From Stenopsyche tienmushanensis (Eukaryota; Arthropoda; Insecta; Trichoptera; Stenopsychidae), in contig WACJ01000009.1 in assembly GCA_008973525.1 (NCBI GenBank), forward strand, positions 1,487,033 through 1,551,032: DNA of 64,000 nt, read 5' to 3'. The notes under the pieces were generated by a model, which was not told the origin of the DNA, made no database searches, and saw only the letters and a list, made by a program, of their open reading frames with translations. The stretch's first letter is position 1. Each line of letters begins with the position of its first letter. The position numbers were made by a program, and so were the translations under genes. Of the stretch, positions 45,170 to 56,113 are shown piece after piece.

Positions 45170-45570
45170 TGTGCCAAACAATTTTTTTTGATGTAGGCCA
45201 GGTTTAACTACAGTTAAAGCTTCTGTACCCTTGCTCCAAGACCGTGTACGTTGGATATTCTCATAGAGTACCAACTTTCATCTCCAGTGACAAGTCTCTT
45301 CAAAAAAGGTTGGCTATTATGTCGTTGGAGAAGAAGATAGCATGTTGAAATACGCTGAAGTTTATTTGAGTCAGTCAGTTCATGAGGAAGCCACACATCT
45401 GAACGATTGATGTAGCCCAATTTTGCCAGATGATTATGGAAGGATATTCATGGAATTTCTAACATGTTAGCTATTTCGCGAACTGTATATCGCGGGTTTT
45501 CTTCAACCATGGCTATGATTAGATCTGTGTTCATTTGCGAAAAACACTTATGGGACAACCTAATAACATA
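45170..45570 (-). pseudogene. M2 mariner transposase fragment (M2b), frameshifted
   Basis: It is highly similar to M2a at 30080-30490: GYINRSDVWLPHELTDSNKL, QRISTCYLLLQRHNSQPFLK and RLVTGDESW with the first catalytic aspartate. A one-base deletion shifts the frame right after TGDESW, and the helix-turn-helix region carries a further change. The second and third catalytic motifs are absent. M2a and M2b cover almost the same part of the gene, which suggests a common truncated source. Confidence 0.85.
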
Positions 45571-46726
45571 TTGAATTTTATATACTAAAAACGCGAATAT
45601 TTTTCGATACTCCTAATACTAAAGAGCTGATTGAATTGATGATTGAGATTCGTTTAGTAATAAATCAAATATTAAAATTAAAAAATCGTGATACCATAAC
45701 TCCTTGCATCGACTCATTTTCACCCCTTTGTGTTCTAATAAGTGGGGTTTCTTACGTTTTGGACTATTCTACCTGGTGTGCTTTAGACAGAGTAAAAACC
45801 TGCTTTTTTTGTTTGCCAAAATTTTTCAATTAAAAATGAAGAATTTTATTAGCTTCTTGGCTTTGAATTTCTCAGCAAGCGTTTCATACATTTTTAACTC
45901 ACCCCACAAACTTAACAAATTCTCATATCAAATGAGCTATGCCTTACATAAGCACCAAGATCAATATATTTCATTAACGTTGTTTCACCAAATCGTGATA
46001 AATTGCAGAAATAATTAAGCACTTCGAATATCAATGAACATCATGCGGTAAGGATAAGGAATGAAAGATGGATTATAGCCGGGCTCAATATCAAAATATG
46101 AATTTTCTTAGATATATTCGAAAATTTATGATTGTACAAATCTACTGTTTTTATTTTTAATTTCAAAATATTATACAAATGTTCTGTTATTTATTTGCAA
46201 TACCAAAATATAATAATAATAGAGAAATGCTTCAGCTGCGAGACTCCGATGGCGGGGGGCTCTTTTTTCAAGCATTGCCAAGAGGAGCACAAAGTCGTTT
46301 CTTGGCCCCAGTTTTAATAATTCGGCAAAGTTTGCATTCATTCTCTCTTGTAGGACTTTTATTTGTCAGGAAGAAGGACTTCATCTTTGGACATCCGCGC
46401 CAATAATTCTAACAAAATTAAATCTTCGTCTAACCATATGTTAGTATAGTCGGTCAGATTTTGACTCGTGTTATAAAGTTTCAGATCCAAGAAAACATGC
46501 CTTTAACCCTTTTATTGCTACAGTATATTTTGATAAGCGAATTTTTGTTTGCTATCTTCTTTTCTATTATTTAATTTCGCTAACGTATAAGGAAGATTAT
46601 TTATATTCGAACATTTTGAAGTCATCAATGAGCCAATACCAATCGTCGTTTGCAGTCCTCGATTGTTTCACAATTGTCTCACCCGGCTGTTTAAAGCCCG
46701 GACTAATCACACGACTAATCATGCTA
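45571..46726. other. AT-rich region with a small Cys/His-rich frame
   Basis: At about 46226-46316 (+) the frame reads EKCFSCETPMAGGSFFKHCQ followed by EEH, a CX2CX11HX4H pattern, ending at a TAA. It is preceded by AT-rich sequence with no clear splice acceptor. A zinc-finger exon remnant or chance are both possible. Confidence 0.3.
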
Positions 46727-46794
46727 CCTTTTTTCCTGTGGTGTCAGATTCTTACTGACTAAACCCCTCCCTTCCCCTTGGTCGTCCCTCTTTG
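46727..46794 (-). pseudogene. R1-II 3' end fragment in opposite orientation (copy E)
   Basis: In reverse complement it reads caaggggaagggaggggttt, agtcagtaagaatctgacac, cacaggaaaaaa, matching the 3' UTR and A-tail of R1-II copies C and D. It lies head-to-head against copy D. Confidence 0.6.
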
Positions 46795-47975
46795 TGCACG
46801 GCTGGCCTCTAGGCATATACTTGTGCACGACGTTCAAGCTCTTAAGCCAAGTCTTCGCCAGATTCGCCGGCAGTTGGTGGCCGAGAAAACGGAAGCAATG
46901 ATATGCAGCAGACGGAGAAGACCGAGGGTCGAGCAGCTTGTTATTGGAGGACACGAGATGGAATACAGCAAAACGCTAAGATATCTTGGAATCCTCATGG
47001 ATAACAAGCTGACCTTTAGCAAACACATAGAAGAGCACAGAAGGCGCAGAAGGTGGCCAGCGAGCTTGGACAGCTCATGCTCAACATTGGAGGGCCAAAG
47101 CCGTGCAGAAGACGTACCATAAACGAAGTAATACACTCGATCCTTTTGTACGGAGCCCCGATATGGCATGAGTCGCTCGAAGGGAAGTTCGCCAGGGTCC
47201 AACGACAGGGAGGGCTCCGAGTCACCGCAGCGTACAGGACAGTGTCCGAAGACGCGGTGCTGGCGATCGCTGGAATACTCCCCGCTAGACCTCCAGGCAA
47301 AGAAGAGGGCCTTGAACTACGAAAATCCTAAAAGTCGCAATGAACATGACCAGAAACTGAGGGAAGCCTGGCAACGGAGATGGGATCAGTCCAGCAAGGG
47401 AAGATGGACCCATCGACTTATCCCGGTCATAAGTCGGTGGAGGGCCTGGGAACACGGTGAAACGATCTACCGCTTGACCGAGGTGCTCATTGGGCATGGA
47501 TGCTTTGGTGCGTACCTGAAGTGGATTGGCAAAAAACCATCCGCAACGTGCCAACACTGCCAAGCGGAGGTCGATGACGCAGAATAAGCTGTGAGGCTTG
47601 GGCACCACAGAGAAAACTGCTGAAATAAGCACTCAGGGTAGCCGAGCTCAACGTTGACAACATGGTCCACAACAGGATGGAAAGCAAGAAGAACTAGGAC
47701 CTTTGGCGCGACTACGTAGAAGAGATTCTGAGCGCCAAAGAGGGCAGTGAAAGAGAGAGACGCAGAGCGCAACAGCCTTTCCAACAATAGAATAGGGCCA
47801 ATCACCTAAGGCCAGACTATCTGCCCTCCTGAAGCAATGTGGAAAACAATACCAGGGAGACAAAGAAGAACAAGGGGCAGGTTTAGTGGGTAGGCAAGAC
47901 CGAAAAATCGTGAATCCTACATTACCCAGATTCTCTGGGTGTCTTGTGAAGATTCCTCGCCAACAGAAAAAAAGG
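46795..47975 (+). pseudogene. R1-II ORF2 3' half fragment, longest copy (copy D)
   Basis: It covers the RT thumb onward: LVAEKTEAMICSRRRR, YSKTLRYLGILMDNKLTFSK, LMLNIGGPKP, VIHSILLYGAPIWHESL, YRTVSEDAVLAIAGI, WQRRWDQSSKGRWTHRLIPV, LIGHGCFGAYLKWIGK, then CQHC of the C-terminal finger. Frames shift at about 47040, 47300 and 47585, where some bases of the finger are lost. The 3' UTR ends gattcctcgccaacagaaaaaaa at 47972. The polymerase active site (FADD) lies upstream of the retained part. These motifs correspond one-to-one with residues 680-970 of R1-I ORF2, showing that the two families are related but distinct. Confidence 0.9.
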
Positions 47976-47984
47976 CTCTTAAGT

Positions 47985-48510
47985 CCTCCCTGATTTTCTC
48001 CCGTGTGTCTGAAGGGGGCCTCTTCTTGTCAAGCGGAGTGGCTTACTGGTCCATCCGCTTCTTGAGAGCTTCTGTAAAATTATTACACCGGGCGCTTCCG
48101 CACCGTTGCCTGTCGTTTTTTCCCGCGTCCTTGCACAGTTCGCATCGTACTTCGGGTACGCTGCACTCTGCCAATTTATGGCCATCTTTCCAGCACTGTG
48201 CATTGTGGGTATCTCTGGAGATTATCTTCTTTTTCGAAGGCGTTTTTAATCCTTCCGGGTGTTCAGCTGGTTTCGGAGTCGATGAGCTGATGGGAACCGA
48301 GGCCTCCGCTGCCCTCTCCGGATCCTTCTCCTCATCCTTCTGATCGGTGAGCAGCTTGATGCGTTCCTCCGCTTCGTACAGATCTTTCCGCAGCTGCCGG
48401 ATCTCCTTATTTCTCGCCACATATAGTTTTTTCCTTCTGATCTTCCGTTAATACCTTGAGCCTCCAAATTAGGTCATTTATATCTTTACAATTATTGTTG
48501 ATGTTACTCA
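47985..48510 (-). pseudogene. Gag-like ORF1 fragment of a non-LTR retrotransposon (G)
   Basis: The minus-strand frame at 48043-48420 starts with a heptad-like, highly charged segment (NKEIRQLRKDLYEAEERIKL) likely to form a coiled coil. A basic Ser/Pro linker follows, then a Cys/His-rich end: CWKDGHKLAEC, CELC and a later C, resembling decayed zinc knuckles. A further piece upstream to 48510 in another frame extends the coiled coil, so one frameshift is present. It lies tail-to-tail with R1-II copy D and could be ORF1 of R1-II or of another LINE; which one cannot be decided here. Confidence 0.6.
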
Positions 48511-48845
48511 TGGTACCTAGCCACTGAGATTAATTTCGCTATTTGAGCTATTCTGCCCTGCATGCCTTAAGATCTTAAAGATAGTGATATCGCCTTTTGC
48601 ATAAATTTCTTCTTCTCCTCCTGTAAACAATAGTTTCACGCAAACAATATAGCAAGCGCTGGGTACTCTGTGCATCACAACTCATGTTAGATGCGCTACC
48701 CAGCATTGTTTGATGACTGACGGACGCAGTTACTTTCATGCATCTCCTCTCGGCATCATTACCCTAGGAGTTCGATTATTGCCCGTGAACATTGGGTAAG
48801 ACCTCTTTTCTAAAGTTTTATAGATTAGCATTATAATCAAAAACT
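48511..48845 (+). repeat. Family X repeat, right module (X9)
   Basis: It starts tggtacctagccactgagat and continues with catgttagatgcgctaccca, gcattgtttgatgactgac, cggcatcattaccctaggag and cccgtgaacattgggtaag. The left module is absent, with fragment G in its place. Confidence 0.6.
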
Positions 48846-50975
48846 TACCCCAGTCCGCAGCTAATCAAATGCTATGATAGTTTTATCCATCGTAAGCAGA
48901 CGTAACATTTCAAAGCTGTATGTATTATACGAAATGTTGAAAGATGCTGACTTTTGATTCGGCATTGATGGAGTTCATTTACGTTTATGGGCCAATGAAG
49001 TTCATCTATTGTTTATTGCGGAACTACTCCAGATCGCAAGTCGTTGATGAGATTTCCATACTAGGAGAGGGCGTTGTACAGTTGTAAGTGGCGATGTTAC
49101 GAGCATCTCTCGCGAAGACGTTTGATTGAGATGCTGTTCCGCCATAAATGGTCTATCAGCTCTTGAGCGGCACCGTCCCTGAACAAAGGCTCCGATATAG
49201 ACACAGTGAAAAAATCCATCAGAAGTGTGTTTCGAGAAACACACCGACTTTTCCGTCTCGCTGCGAAAAAATCGACACATTCGCCGTTTAATTGCGAGAT
49301 TTTCGTCCGAAGGTCGAAAATAACGATCTCGACAAAATCCGCGAGTACCAGTTGCGGGGTGGCATTCTCGACCGGTCATTAGTCATAAAGAACACGAGCC
49401 CGGAGGATGGATGTTGAGATTAATTTCTGAAAATTGGATCATTAGATGTCTCATTAGCTGAGTTAGGCCTGATTGTTACCGGTCGCGTCACATAAATGCA
49501 TAACATTAGCAAACGGGTGCATCGAGTTGCATTCCATGACGTATCGCTTTTTAATTGAAGCTGCTTGAATACGCTCAGGGCTTCCAAGATGGTTGCACGC
49601 ACCAACTGTAAACATTTTTTACTCTGATTTCAATGGCAAAACTAAACCTCGTCTGATCTCTTATGAAAACTCCTAAAGGCTCCGGCTATAAATCAGTTTC
49701 TTATTATTTTTCAATCGAACATTTTTCCCAGTACCCGTTGATCCGATTCAAAGAAACGGCAGAAGTACCACAACGATTAAAAACATATCATATTAACATT
49801 CTTATTGCAGACATAAATAGTTTCACAGTAGTACATCGTTGGAATACTTTCCATCAAATGACTTATTTTTATGTTTGGTCTATCGCGGAAATATTCGTAA
49901 GCGGTTAACACCCGGCCCGCGCAAACGCTGGTTGGCACATCGTTCTTTATACAGCAAAGCATTCCAAATTTATTCTATTTATCGTAAGATAGATTAAAAT
50001 ATCAAATGTTAGTATGGTAGATTAGATCTTGGACTTTTAAAATAAAGGTTCAAATTCAAATCCCGACTGTGGGATAAAAAGGTTCGCCTTACAGGCAAAT
50101 TTGGGAGATTGGAAACATTAATATCAAACTCATATACAAGTAGTTCAATCCTAACTCGATCATTTATGAAAAATAATGGAAGTCTGTTACGTCAGCTTAT
50201 ATATATTTTTTATCAACTCAAGACAATAACAACAATCGCATTCATGAAGAATAGAATTTTTAAATGGCGATCGTTTCGCCTTATGACAGCATCGTATAAC
50301 TGAATGCACTTAATACATTATAAATCCAGTTTTCCATAAACACGTGTCAAGCTTTATAATGAATTCCTGTGTATTATAAATATGTTATCATATAAAGCAG
50401 CAAATTAATCAATTCATGCTAATTAATGCATTAAATACTGATTTAATTAAATTAACAATGAACACCTCCGGCCAATGATTTGCAATAATGTGCATAATTG
50501 CCGTTTCATTATGTCGATAACAACACCGCTTTGGATGTAAATACTATGAACACTTACAATAGATCATGATTTGTATAAAATTATCACCTACGCCCTTCAA
50601 AGACGAGCGTGACCAAATGGCAATGGTAAATATCATTATTAAAGCATAATTCAATCTTATTTCAACCTTGACCGCTGAATTACAATCAAGTATTGTTCGC
50701 AAACATGAACATCTGAACTCAAACATAATTTCATTCATTGTATCAATTGTACTGACATTATAACGAAATGCTGTAAAAGTAGCCAAAAATGTGTTCATTA
50801 TACAGCAATTATTTGGCAAACAAAATTTCATGTTTGGTTAAAATATAAATTCAGAAGCGGTTAGATCAGCGAGTGACTGTAAAAAAAGAAGAATCCGCTT
50901 GGATCATTATTTGGACTGAAGTAATTAAATGGAGGAATTAGTAAAATAGATAAATATGTAGGTTTTATGAATATG
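48846..50975. other. Region without a supported gene
   Basis: 49000-49400 is richer in GC and holds a minus-strand frame of 125 codons without known motif. At 50010-50085 a B-box-like ggttcaaattcaaatcccga could be a tRNA-derived remnant. No gene is supported. Confidence 0.35.
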
Positions 50976-50989
50976 GGGAAATCTAGTCT

Positions 50990-51224
50990 CGCTCGCCACC
51001 ATATTTGGCGCGAGCTACCTATGTAACTTAACCTCTGGGGGATGCTTCTGTGATTGTACAAATCATAGAAGACCCTAAAAGAAGAAGAAGTAGCCATAAG
51101 ATCTGTGTATCCAACCGGTCCGCTTCTCGGACCGCTGACACGACATGCCCTGACATGTCCACAGAATATGGTCTGCGTCCATGAACGAATCTCTGCAAGG
51201 ACACTCCGAAATCAGGGAAAATCA
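50990..51224 (-). pseudogene. L3 LINE C-terminal and 3' UTR fragment (L3a)
   Basis: The minus strand encodes ECPCRDSFMDADHILWTCQ, the CXC...H...C motif that ends the polyprotein of many insect LINEs. After it come unconserved sequence and a 3' UTR with cctctgggggatgcttctgtg (plus-strand form tacctatgtaacttaacctctgggggatg), shared with 60395-60664. Its upstream end joins directly to a mariner fragment at 51225. Confidence 0.65.
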
Positions 51225-51587
51225 CAGTCAAAACAATGGACTGAAAAAGGAAAATTATCTCTAAAGAAAGCGAAGACAGTTCTAAATGCATATAAGGTCC
51301 GGGTGTCATTTTTTGGGATACGCATGTGCTAATTTTCATTGCTTTTCTTCAAAAAGGAAAAACAATCAATGGCGAGTATTATATAGACTTATTACAACGT
51401 TTGAGTGATTAAATCAAGAAAAAACGGCCGCATTTGACTGAAAAGAAAAAGTTGTTTCATCAAGACAATGCACCAGTTCACACATAGTATCGCGGTGGCC
51501 ATTCTCGCTATAAACAGGGTATTGAAGCTAATTCGTATTCTTAGAAGTACCTGTAATAAATCGGGTAGTTCTGGGACTACCCTCGTA
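51225..51587 (+). pseudogene. M3 mariner, internal deletion copy (M3a)
   Basis: It encodes KQWTEKGKLSLKKAKTVLNA, then (after a one-base frame change) HVLIFIAFLQKGKTINGEYY, KKRPHLTEKKKLFHQDNAPV with the second catalytic aspartate, and soon after jumps to the 3' terminus cgggtagttctgggactacc, ending CTCGTA at 51587. The first catalytic motif and the SPDLAP motif are missing. The N-terminal half is replaced by the L3 fragment. Confidence 0.8.
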
Positions 51588-52696
51588 GAAACAATTATTA
51601 AAGAATCATATCGTGATACGTTCTTCGCCAAAATCAACGCCATCATTCAGACCATTAGCATTGGATACAAAATCAATATAGCTATACAAAGCTTATTAGG
51701 CTTTATTAGGTCATCGTGTTAATCATGATCTGAATTAATGCACAATTAAATAGCACAATTAAAACTTAATTAATGAACATATTTATGTTCATTTAGCCAT
51801 AGATTTCAAGCTGTACATTTGCAGATATTCCTGCAAATTGCAAACAACTATTTATTCATAATTTATAGTATTTTACTAGGGTTTCGTTATTAAGTAAATA
51901 GTTGCTATTGATCATGTTCTGTTTAATTAGTGATTGCCAACTTCCATGAACAAAGCTCATTAATTATGTTATATTCAACGTGCTTAATTTAAAATGTCTT
52001 GCGTTTTTAACGCTTTCTCCGTAATTCCAAAAACTCTGGATCCTTTTAATGCATCGAGCCATTATTCGATCCCAATTATTGTCCCGCTCTGTATTTGAAT
52101 CACGTTTCTAACTACCGCGTTTGATCGTACATCGGTTGCGAATATTCGAAGAAAAAATTCATCCTTCCATTGTCTGATCGATCTGGTTAAACCAGTACAC
52201 CCTGATGCCAGACGAGGGCTTTTTGCCCTGATGAGGGAATCCACTCAAGCACTCCTCGCAGGAGTCGATTGCTCATTATGCGGATTCTTTTACCCAGAAT
52301 CCTATATAGAGCCATGCGGGAATTTGACCAGTTGACTTAATTCGGCGTTTTTCATAAGCTCGCTCACTTTTTTCCACCATCAATTATTTTCTGCGGAATG
52401 CCCCCTTTTTAAGGACTGCTTCGTTACCCGCTGCTGCTGCATTCTTCGGGATGTTTTCGCTTTAGGATATAACAATGAATATAAATAGGGCTCGATGGAA
52501 GGAATGGCATGTCAAAGCTCCATATAAATCTACTAAATTTGAGCATTTCTGAATTTCGTCCAATTGAACGAATTCTTCTCGCAAAGTCGCAAAAAATGTT
52601 TGTCTAATTGCTTATTTCTTTTAGCTATTAAAAAACTCAATGTCAACCAGTATATAATCCAAAGCAAATGCTGAATTTTAGTAAATTTTACATATT
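51588..52696. other. AT-rich region, nothing recognised
   Basis: No supported gene. 51730-51880 has many attaatt-type words and a palindromic aatgaacatatttatgttcatt at 51773-51794. Confidence 0.4.
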
Positions 52697-52925
52697 TCTA
52701 ATATATAAAAATTAATCTCTCTTTGTTCGTATGTAATGCGCTGCCATACCGTTCATCAGATTGCGATAAAACTTTGTGGGAATTGCGGGAATATAACATA
52801 ATAAAAATATAGTATGAATGCACCATGTTGGCGCATATTAGTCTGGTGAAATGATGTTTGGCCTGCGGGGACGAGTGTGAGCTTTGGATCCCAGCTCTTC
52901 GGCTCGCGCTACACGTGACCTGAAG
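52697..52925 (+). mobile_element. Helitron-like 5' end
   Basis: TCTAATATATAAAAATTAAT at 52697, followed by ctctctttgttcgtatgtaa and cgttcatcagattgcgataa, has the style of many arthropod Helitron 5' regions (TC start, ttgttcgtatg, then a cgatt...ataaaactttg word). gattgcgataaaactttg and tgcaccatgttggcgcatatt recur at 58335-58480 and 57590-57705. A CTRR 3' end with hairpin was not identified. Confidence 0.45.
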
Positions 52926-53075
52926 CAATAAACCACGTACTGCGTTTCTTTTTAAATAATTATTAATCGCTTATGGCATTGCAAAGCATAGCAGGTATTC
53001 GCTAGTAGATCAAAAAATCCGTACCAGAAATAGTGTTATAGAGTTTAAGTATATTACCTAAGAAATATAACACAT

Positions 53076-53599
53076 CACTCAATAAGTTCGTAGGATGACA
53101 TATACGTATCGTCACTATTGACAAATCTATATGAATTTTAATAAGTACCAAACTTCAAATAATATGTATCAAAATTTCATAGCAATCTGACATTTAATTC
53201 ATAAGTTACAGGGAAAAACAAAAAAGTATTCACTATTTTGCTATGTTCAAATTGGGCACCGCGTTTGCTCACAGTCGATCAAAAACAATAATGCGTCCAA
53301 AATTCGGAGCGCTGTTTGGAGCTGTAGCGCGGGCGATTTAACATCCCCACGCAATAACGCTGTTAGTCTGAGCAGATTTAATTCTCCAGATTAACAGCAA
53401 CATCTTCCGTCTCTCTTCGGGTGCAATGTGTTATTTTAACAGCGCCATCTCTTGTGGCCCTACGGAGACATTGCATCTGCATACCGACCAATCGCTTCTT
53501 GCGCGTGCACCGTTGATGATTGGGTAGTGACGCTCAGGAGGCGGGATTCGGGGGAATCGTCGGTTAGCCATGGCTGCGGGAGGTCGTCCTTCATGCAGC

Positions 53600-53643
<44 letters not shown>

Positions 53644-53902
53644 GCGTGGAATGAATAGTAATTTAGAGACGAGAGTATTTCTATTCTATTCGGCCCCGGG
53701 GACTCAGTGCTCCTTTATCAAGATAATACACTTGCAGCACGGGCAAAATATCATCCCTATGCAATGTAGCTGTTAATCTGTAGAGATTTAATTCATCAGG
53801 TTAACAGCGACATCTTCCGTCTCTCTTCAGGCGCAATGAATAAAGTCGTTGTTTATTAAAAAAATTGTTGTTTTATTTGTCATCCTACGAACTTATTGAG
53901 TG
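53076..53902 (+). mobile_element. M1 mariner deletion derivative with perfect inverted ends (M1b), split by an A dimer
   Basis: 25 bp perfect inverted repeats, CACTCAATAAGTTCGTAGG plus six bases, lie at 53076-53100 and 53878-53902. Between the left end and 53321 a scrap of transposase (caccgcgtttgctcacagtcg, equivalent to PRLLTVDQ) shows relation to M1a. 53322-53839 is filled by family A sequence. Without A the element would be about 310 bp. It encodes no functional transposase. Confidence 0.8.
53322..53839 (+). repeat. Family A repeat A7 followed by a partial second unit
   Basis: The first unit (53322-53695) starts TGTAGCGCGGGCGATTTA and carries the palindrome with arms at 53359-53370 and 53387-53398 (one mismatch), the GC-rich core, and about 18 CT dinucleotides at 53606-53641. 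A second, diverged 5' part starts near 53731 (gcagcacgggcaaaatatcat, ctgttaatctgtagagattt, taacagcgacatcttccg) and ends gcgcaatgaataaag. The arrangement is a head-to-tail dimer within the M1b mariner. Confidence 0.75.
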
Positions 53903-54039
53903 GTATATTAGCTAAATGCTTTCCATTGCAAGATTAGCTTGGATCGTTCTCAACACACTGTTGCTCTTTATTTTTGCCAGATTCCTGAATCTTGTCCATC
54001 CATAAGTTTTGCATTGGATGTAAAATAATATGAACAGGG

Positions 54040-54140
54040 AATGTGGGGCTATTTATATCATTGAATGTGTGTCTGTCTGTTCGTTATACAACCATTTATA
54101 CTCTGATCGATTTAGGCCTGAATCTTGGTTTTTTTGGGAC
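54040..54140 (+). repeat. Possible Helitron-like 5' segment
   Basis: gaatgtgtgtctgtctgttcgttatacaa followed by ctctgatcgatttaggcctg and tcttggtttttttggg has the sequence style found at Helitron starts in arthropods. No terminal hairpin or CTRR end was found. Confidence 0.3.
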
Positions 54141-55029
54141 ATAAACATCTTGCGTAAAATATAAATACAATATCAACTTGAAATATTCTGGAATGCGTTT
54201 TGGAATATTCAATAGCTTAAATATTCTGATACCCACACGTAGCACTTTTTAGACAGTCCTCTGGAAATAGTAAATATTTCAGCATGTCAAGGAATTATTA
54301 TTTCGTCCGATATTCAAAGATTGAGGAGATCGTTCCATGATTCACTTATGGGCGGGATGTTGATGGGATTGTATCGCTCGTGATCCCTCGCCCGATAGCA
54401 CCCAGTTTTTGTGCCTACACACCTCATATTGATTGCGTACTTGTTGGTAGAAGAATCACGTATGTCTGGCAATTTTCATCTATTTCTTTATAGCCATCGA
54501 TGGTATTGCAATGCAATAATAAAGTCTCTTCGGGGAATCGAGACGCCCTCGGCCTGGGAGTGTTGGGTGAGCGCACAAAATAATTGACCAAAATAACATA
54601 AATCGAGACCGTGTCCCCCTTTTTCACCTTCTCAATCCGGGTTCACATCCCATATAGTCGGCGGGACTGATCAAAAATTCAGGAGCCGTACGGCACACTT
54701 CATTTCGCACGATAATAACATACACACGGACAAGGGAATGGTTAGCTCAGCAGAACATCGCCGACGAGTACAAAGAAAAACATCAAAAAAGGGATATTGA
54801 GGAAGCCTGATATCAAATGAGAAATTAGCTGAACGAAGGCAATCATATCCACCATCTAAATAAATATATCAAATTCAAATACGTAGTATAAATAATAAAT
54901 GCTTTTTAACACTGTGATGCATGCATTAAAGAGTTGGATGACGCTCACGACAGTGGAAGCGTCCGATGTACACAAGCTATAATTAATTATTTTTTTATTA
55001 TCATTCTTAAAAATGCAATATTTATTATG
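54141..55029. other. AT-rich region, nothing recognised
   Basis: No gene or family was supported. A ttgggtgagcg word at 54565-54575 also occurs at 63661 and 33879, but the context differs. Confidence 0.4.
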
Positions 55030-55210
55030 AGAGCTGGTTTTTAGCAATTTCTTTTATGGGGATAATTTCCAACCATTTTAACATGGTTTTTCATAGCAAA
55101 TATATGTTTTAAAAGTGTAGTCGCCAACCACACCACCTGTAGATTTAAACCCATGACAATTGAGTTATTAGTTCAACACATAACCGTGGTACAATCTATG
55201 GTCCCTTTCT
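55030..55210 (-). repeat. tRNA-like SINE candidate S2, copy 2
   Basis: In reverse complement it reads actcaattgtcatgggttta, ggtggtgtggttggcgacta, gctatgaaaaaccatgttaa and gaaattgctaaaaaccagct, collinear with S2 at 34328-34500. The B-box is mutated to GGGTTTAAATC. Confidence 0.6.
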
Positions 55211-56113
55211 TCCATTGGATATGAGCATTTTGTATACATGAGCTTCACAACTACAATTAGCCTTAATTCAATTCGTCTTGAGATTGACCCCAAAATAGGG
55301 TGTCATCAGAAGCAATGTAATAACCCTTTGCATCTGCATATTAAGCCAAAACTTAATAATTAAGTTATGACACCTTTGAGAAAGCTACCGCAAGCATTAA
55401 GCTGACTTGATTATAGCAAATTCGCAAAAAATAAATTCATCATATGGCAAATGAAAATAAACGATAATACTTTGTGTGAAAAATACAATGAAAGCTTGTA
55501 TGCATTGTTTCAATACATTGTTTAAATCTGAGATTCCATCTTCCACATGGATGTCATGATTGATCGTCTTTGTAAAAGAATGGCAAATAAAATTAGTTAT
55601 AGTCCAAGCTTGCTATATTCAAATGAACAGCGACTTTCTAAAGTTAAAACAGGAGTCATCAATTTCTACGATCATATATCAAATTATCAACATTTTTCAT
55701 ACAATTTTGATTCGGAATGTTCAGAAAAATTCCATCATGTACTCAGACATGACTTAATTGAACGATTTCCAAGAAAACACTTCGCTCACCTTTCTACGTC
55801 CAGACTTAGCAATTCCTAGAACTCTCCAACATAAAGATACTTGGACTTGGCAAGCTTAAATATGGCATTTTTATATAGATTTAAATAGAATCATTTATTT
55901 AAATGCATCGACCTGCATGCCAATATCATTAGAATGTAATCGATGAAATAACACAGAGATCAATTTTATTTGAGACAATTCACTAACAAAATTCAGCGTA
56001 GATTAAAGATTTTTGATATAGTATAACGAATAATACGATGGGAATTCAAATATAAATCGGAATTTTGCTGTAGAAAAAAAAATCCATTGGATGGGAAGCT
56101 TCATGGTCCACTG
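55211..56113. other. AT-rich region, nothing recognised
   Basis: Two overlapping open frames at 55547-55819 (65 and 90 codons) lack motifs and have AT-biased composition. No gene is supported. Confidence 0.4.

Noticed and set aside
49002..49379. Open frame of 125 codons on the minus strand as a host exon
   Set aside because: It is in a GC-richer patch where long frames are expected by chance; no motif was seen and no splice sites could be assigned.
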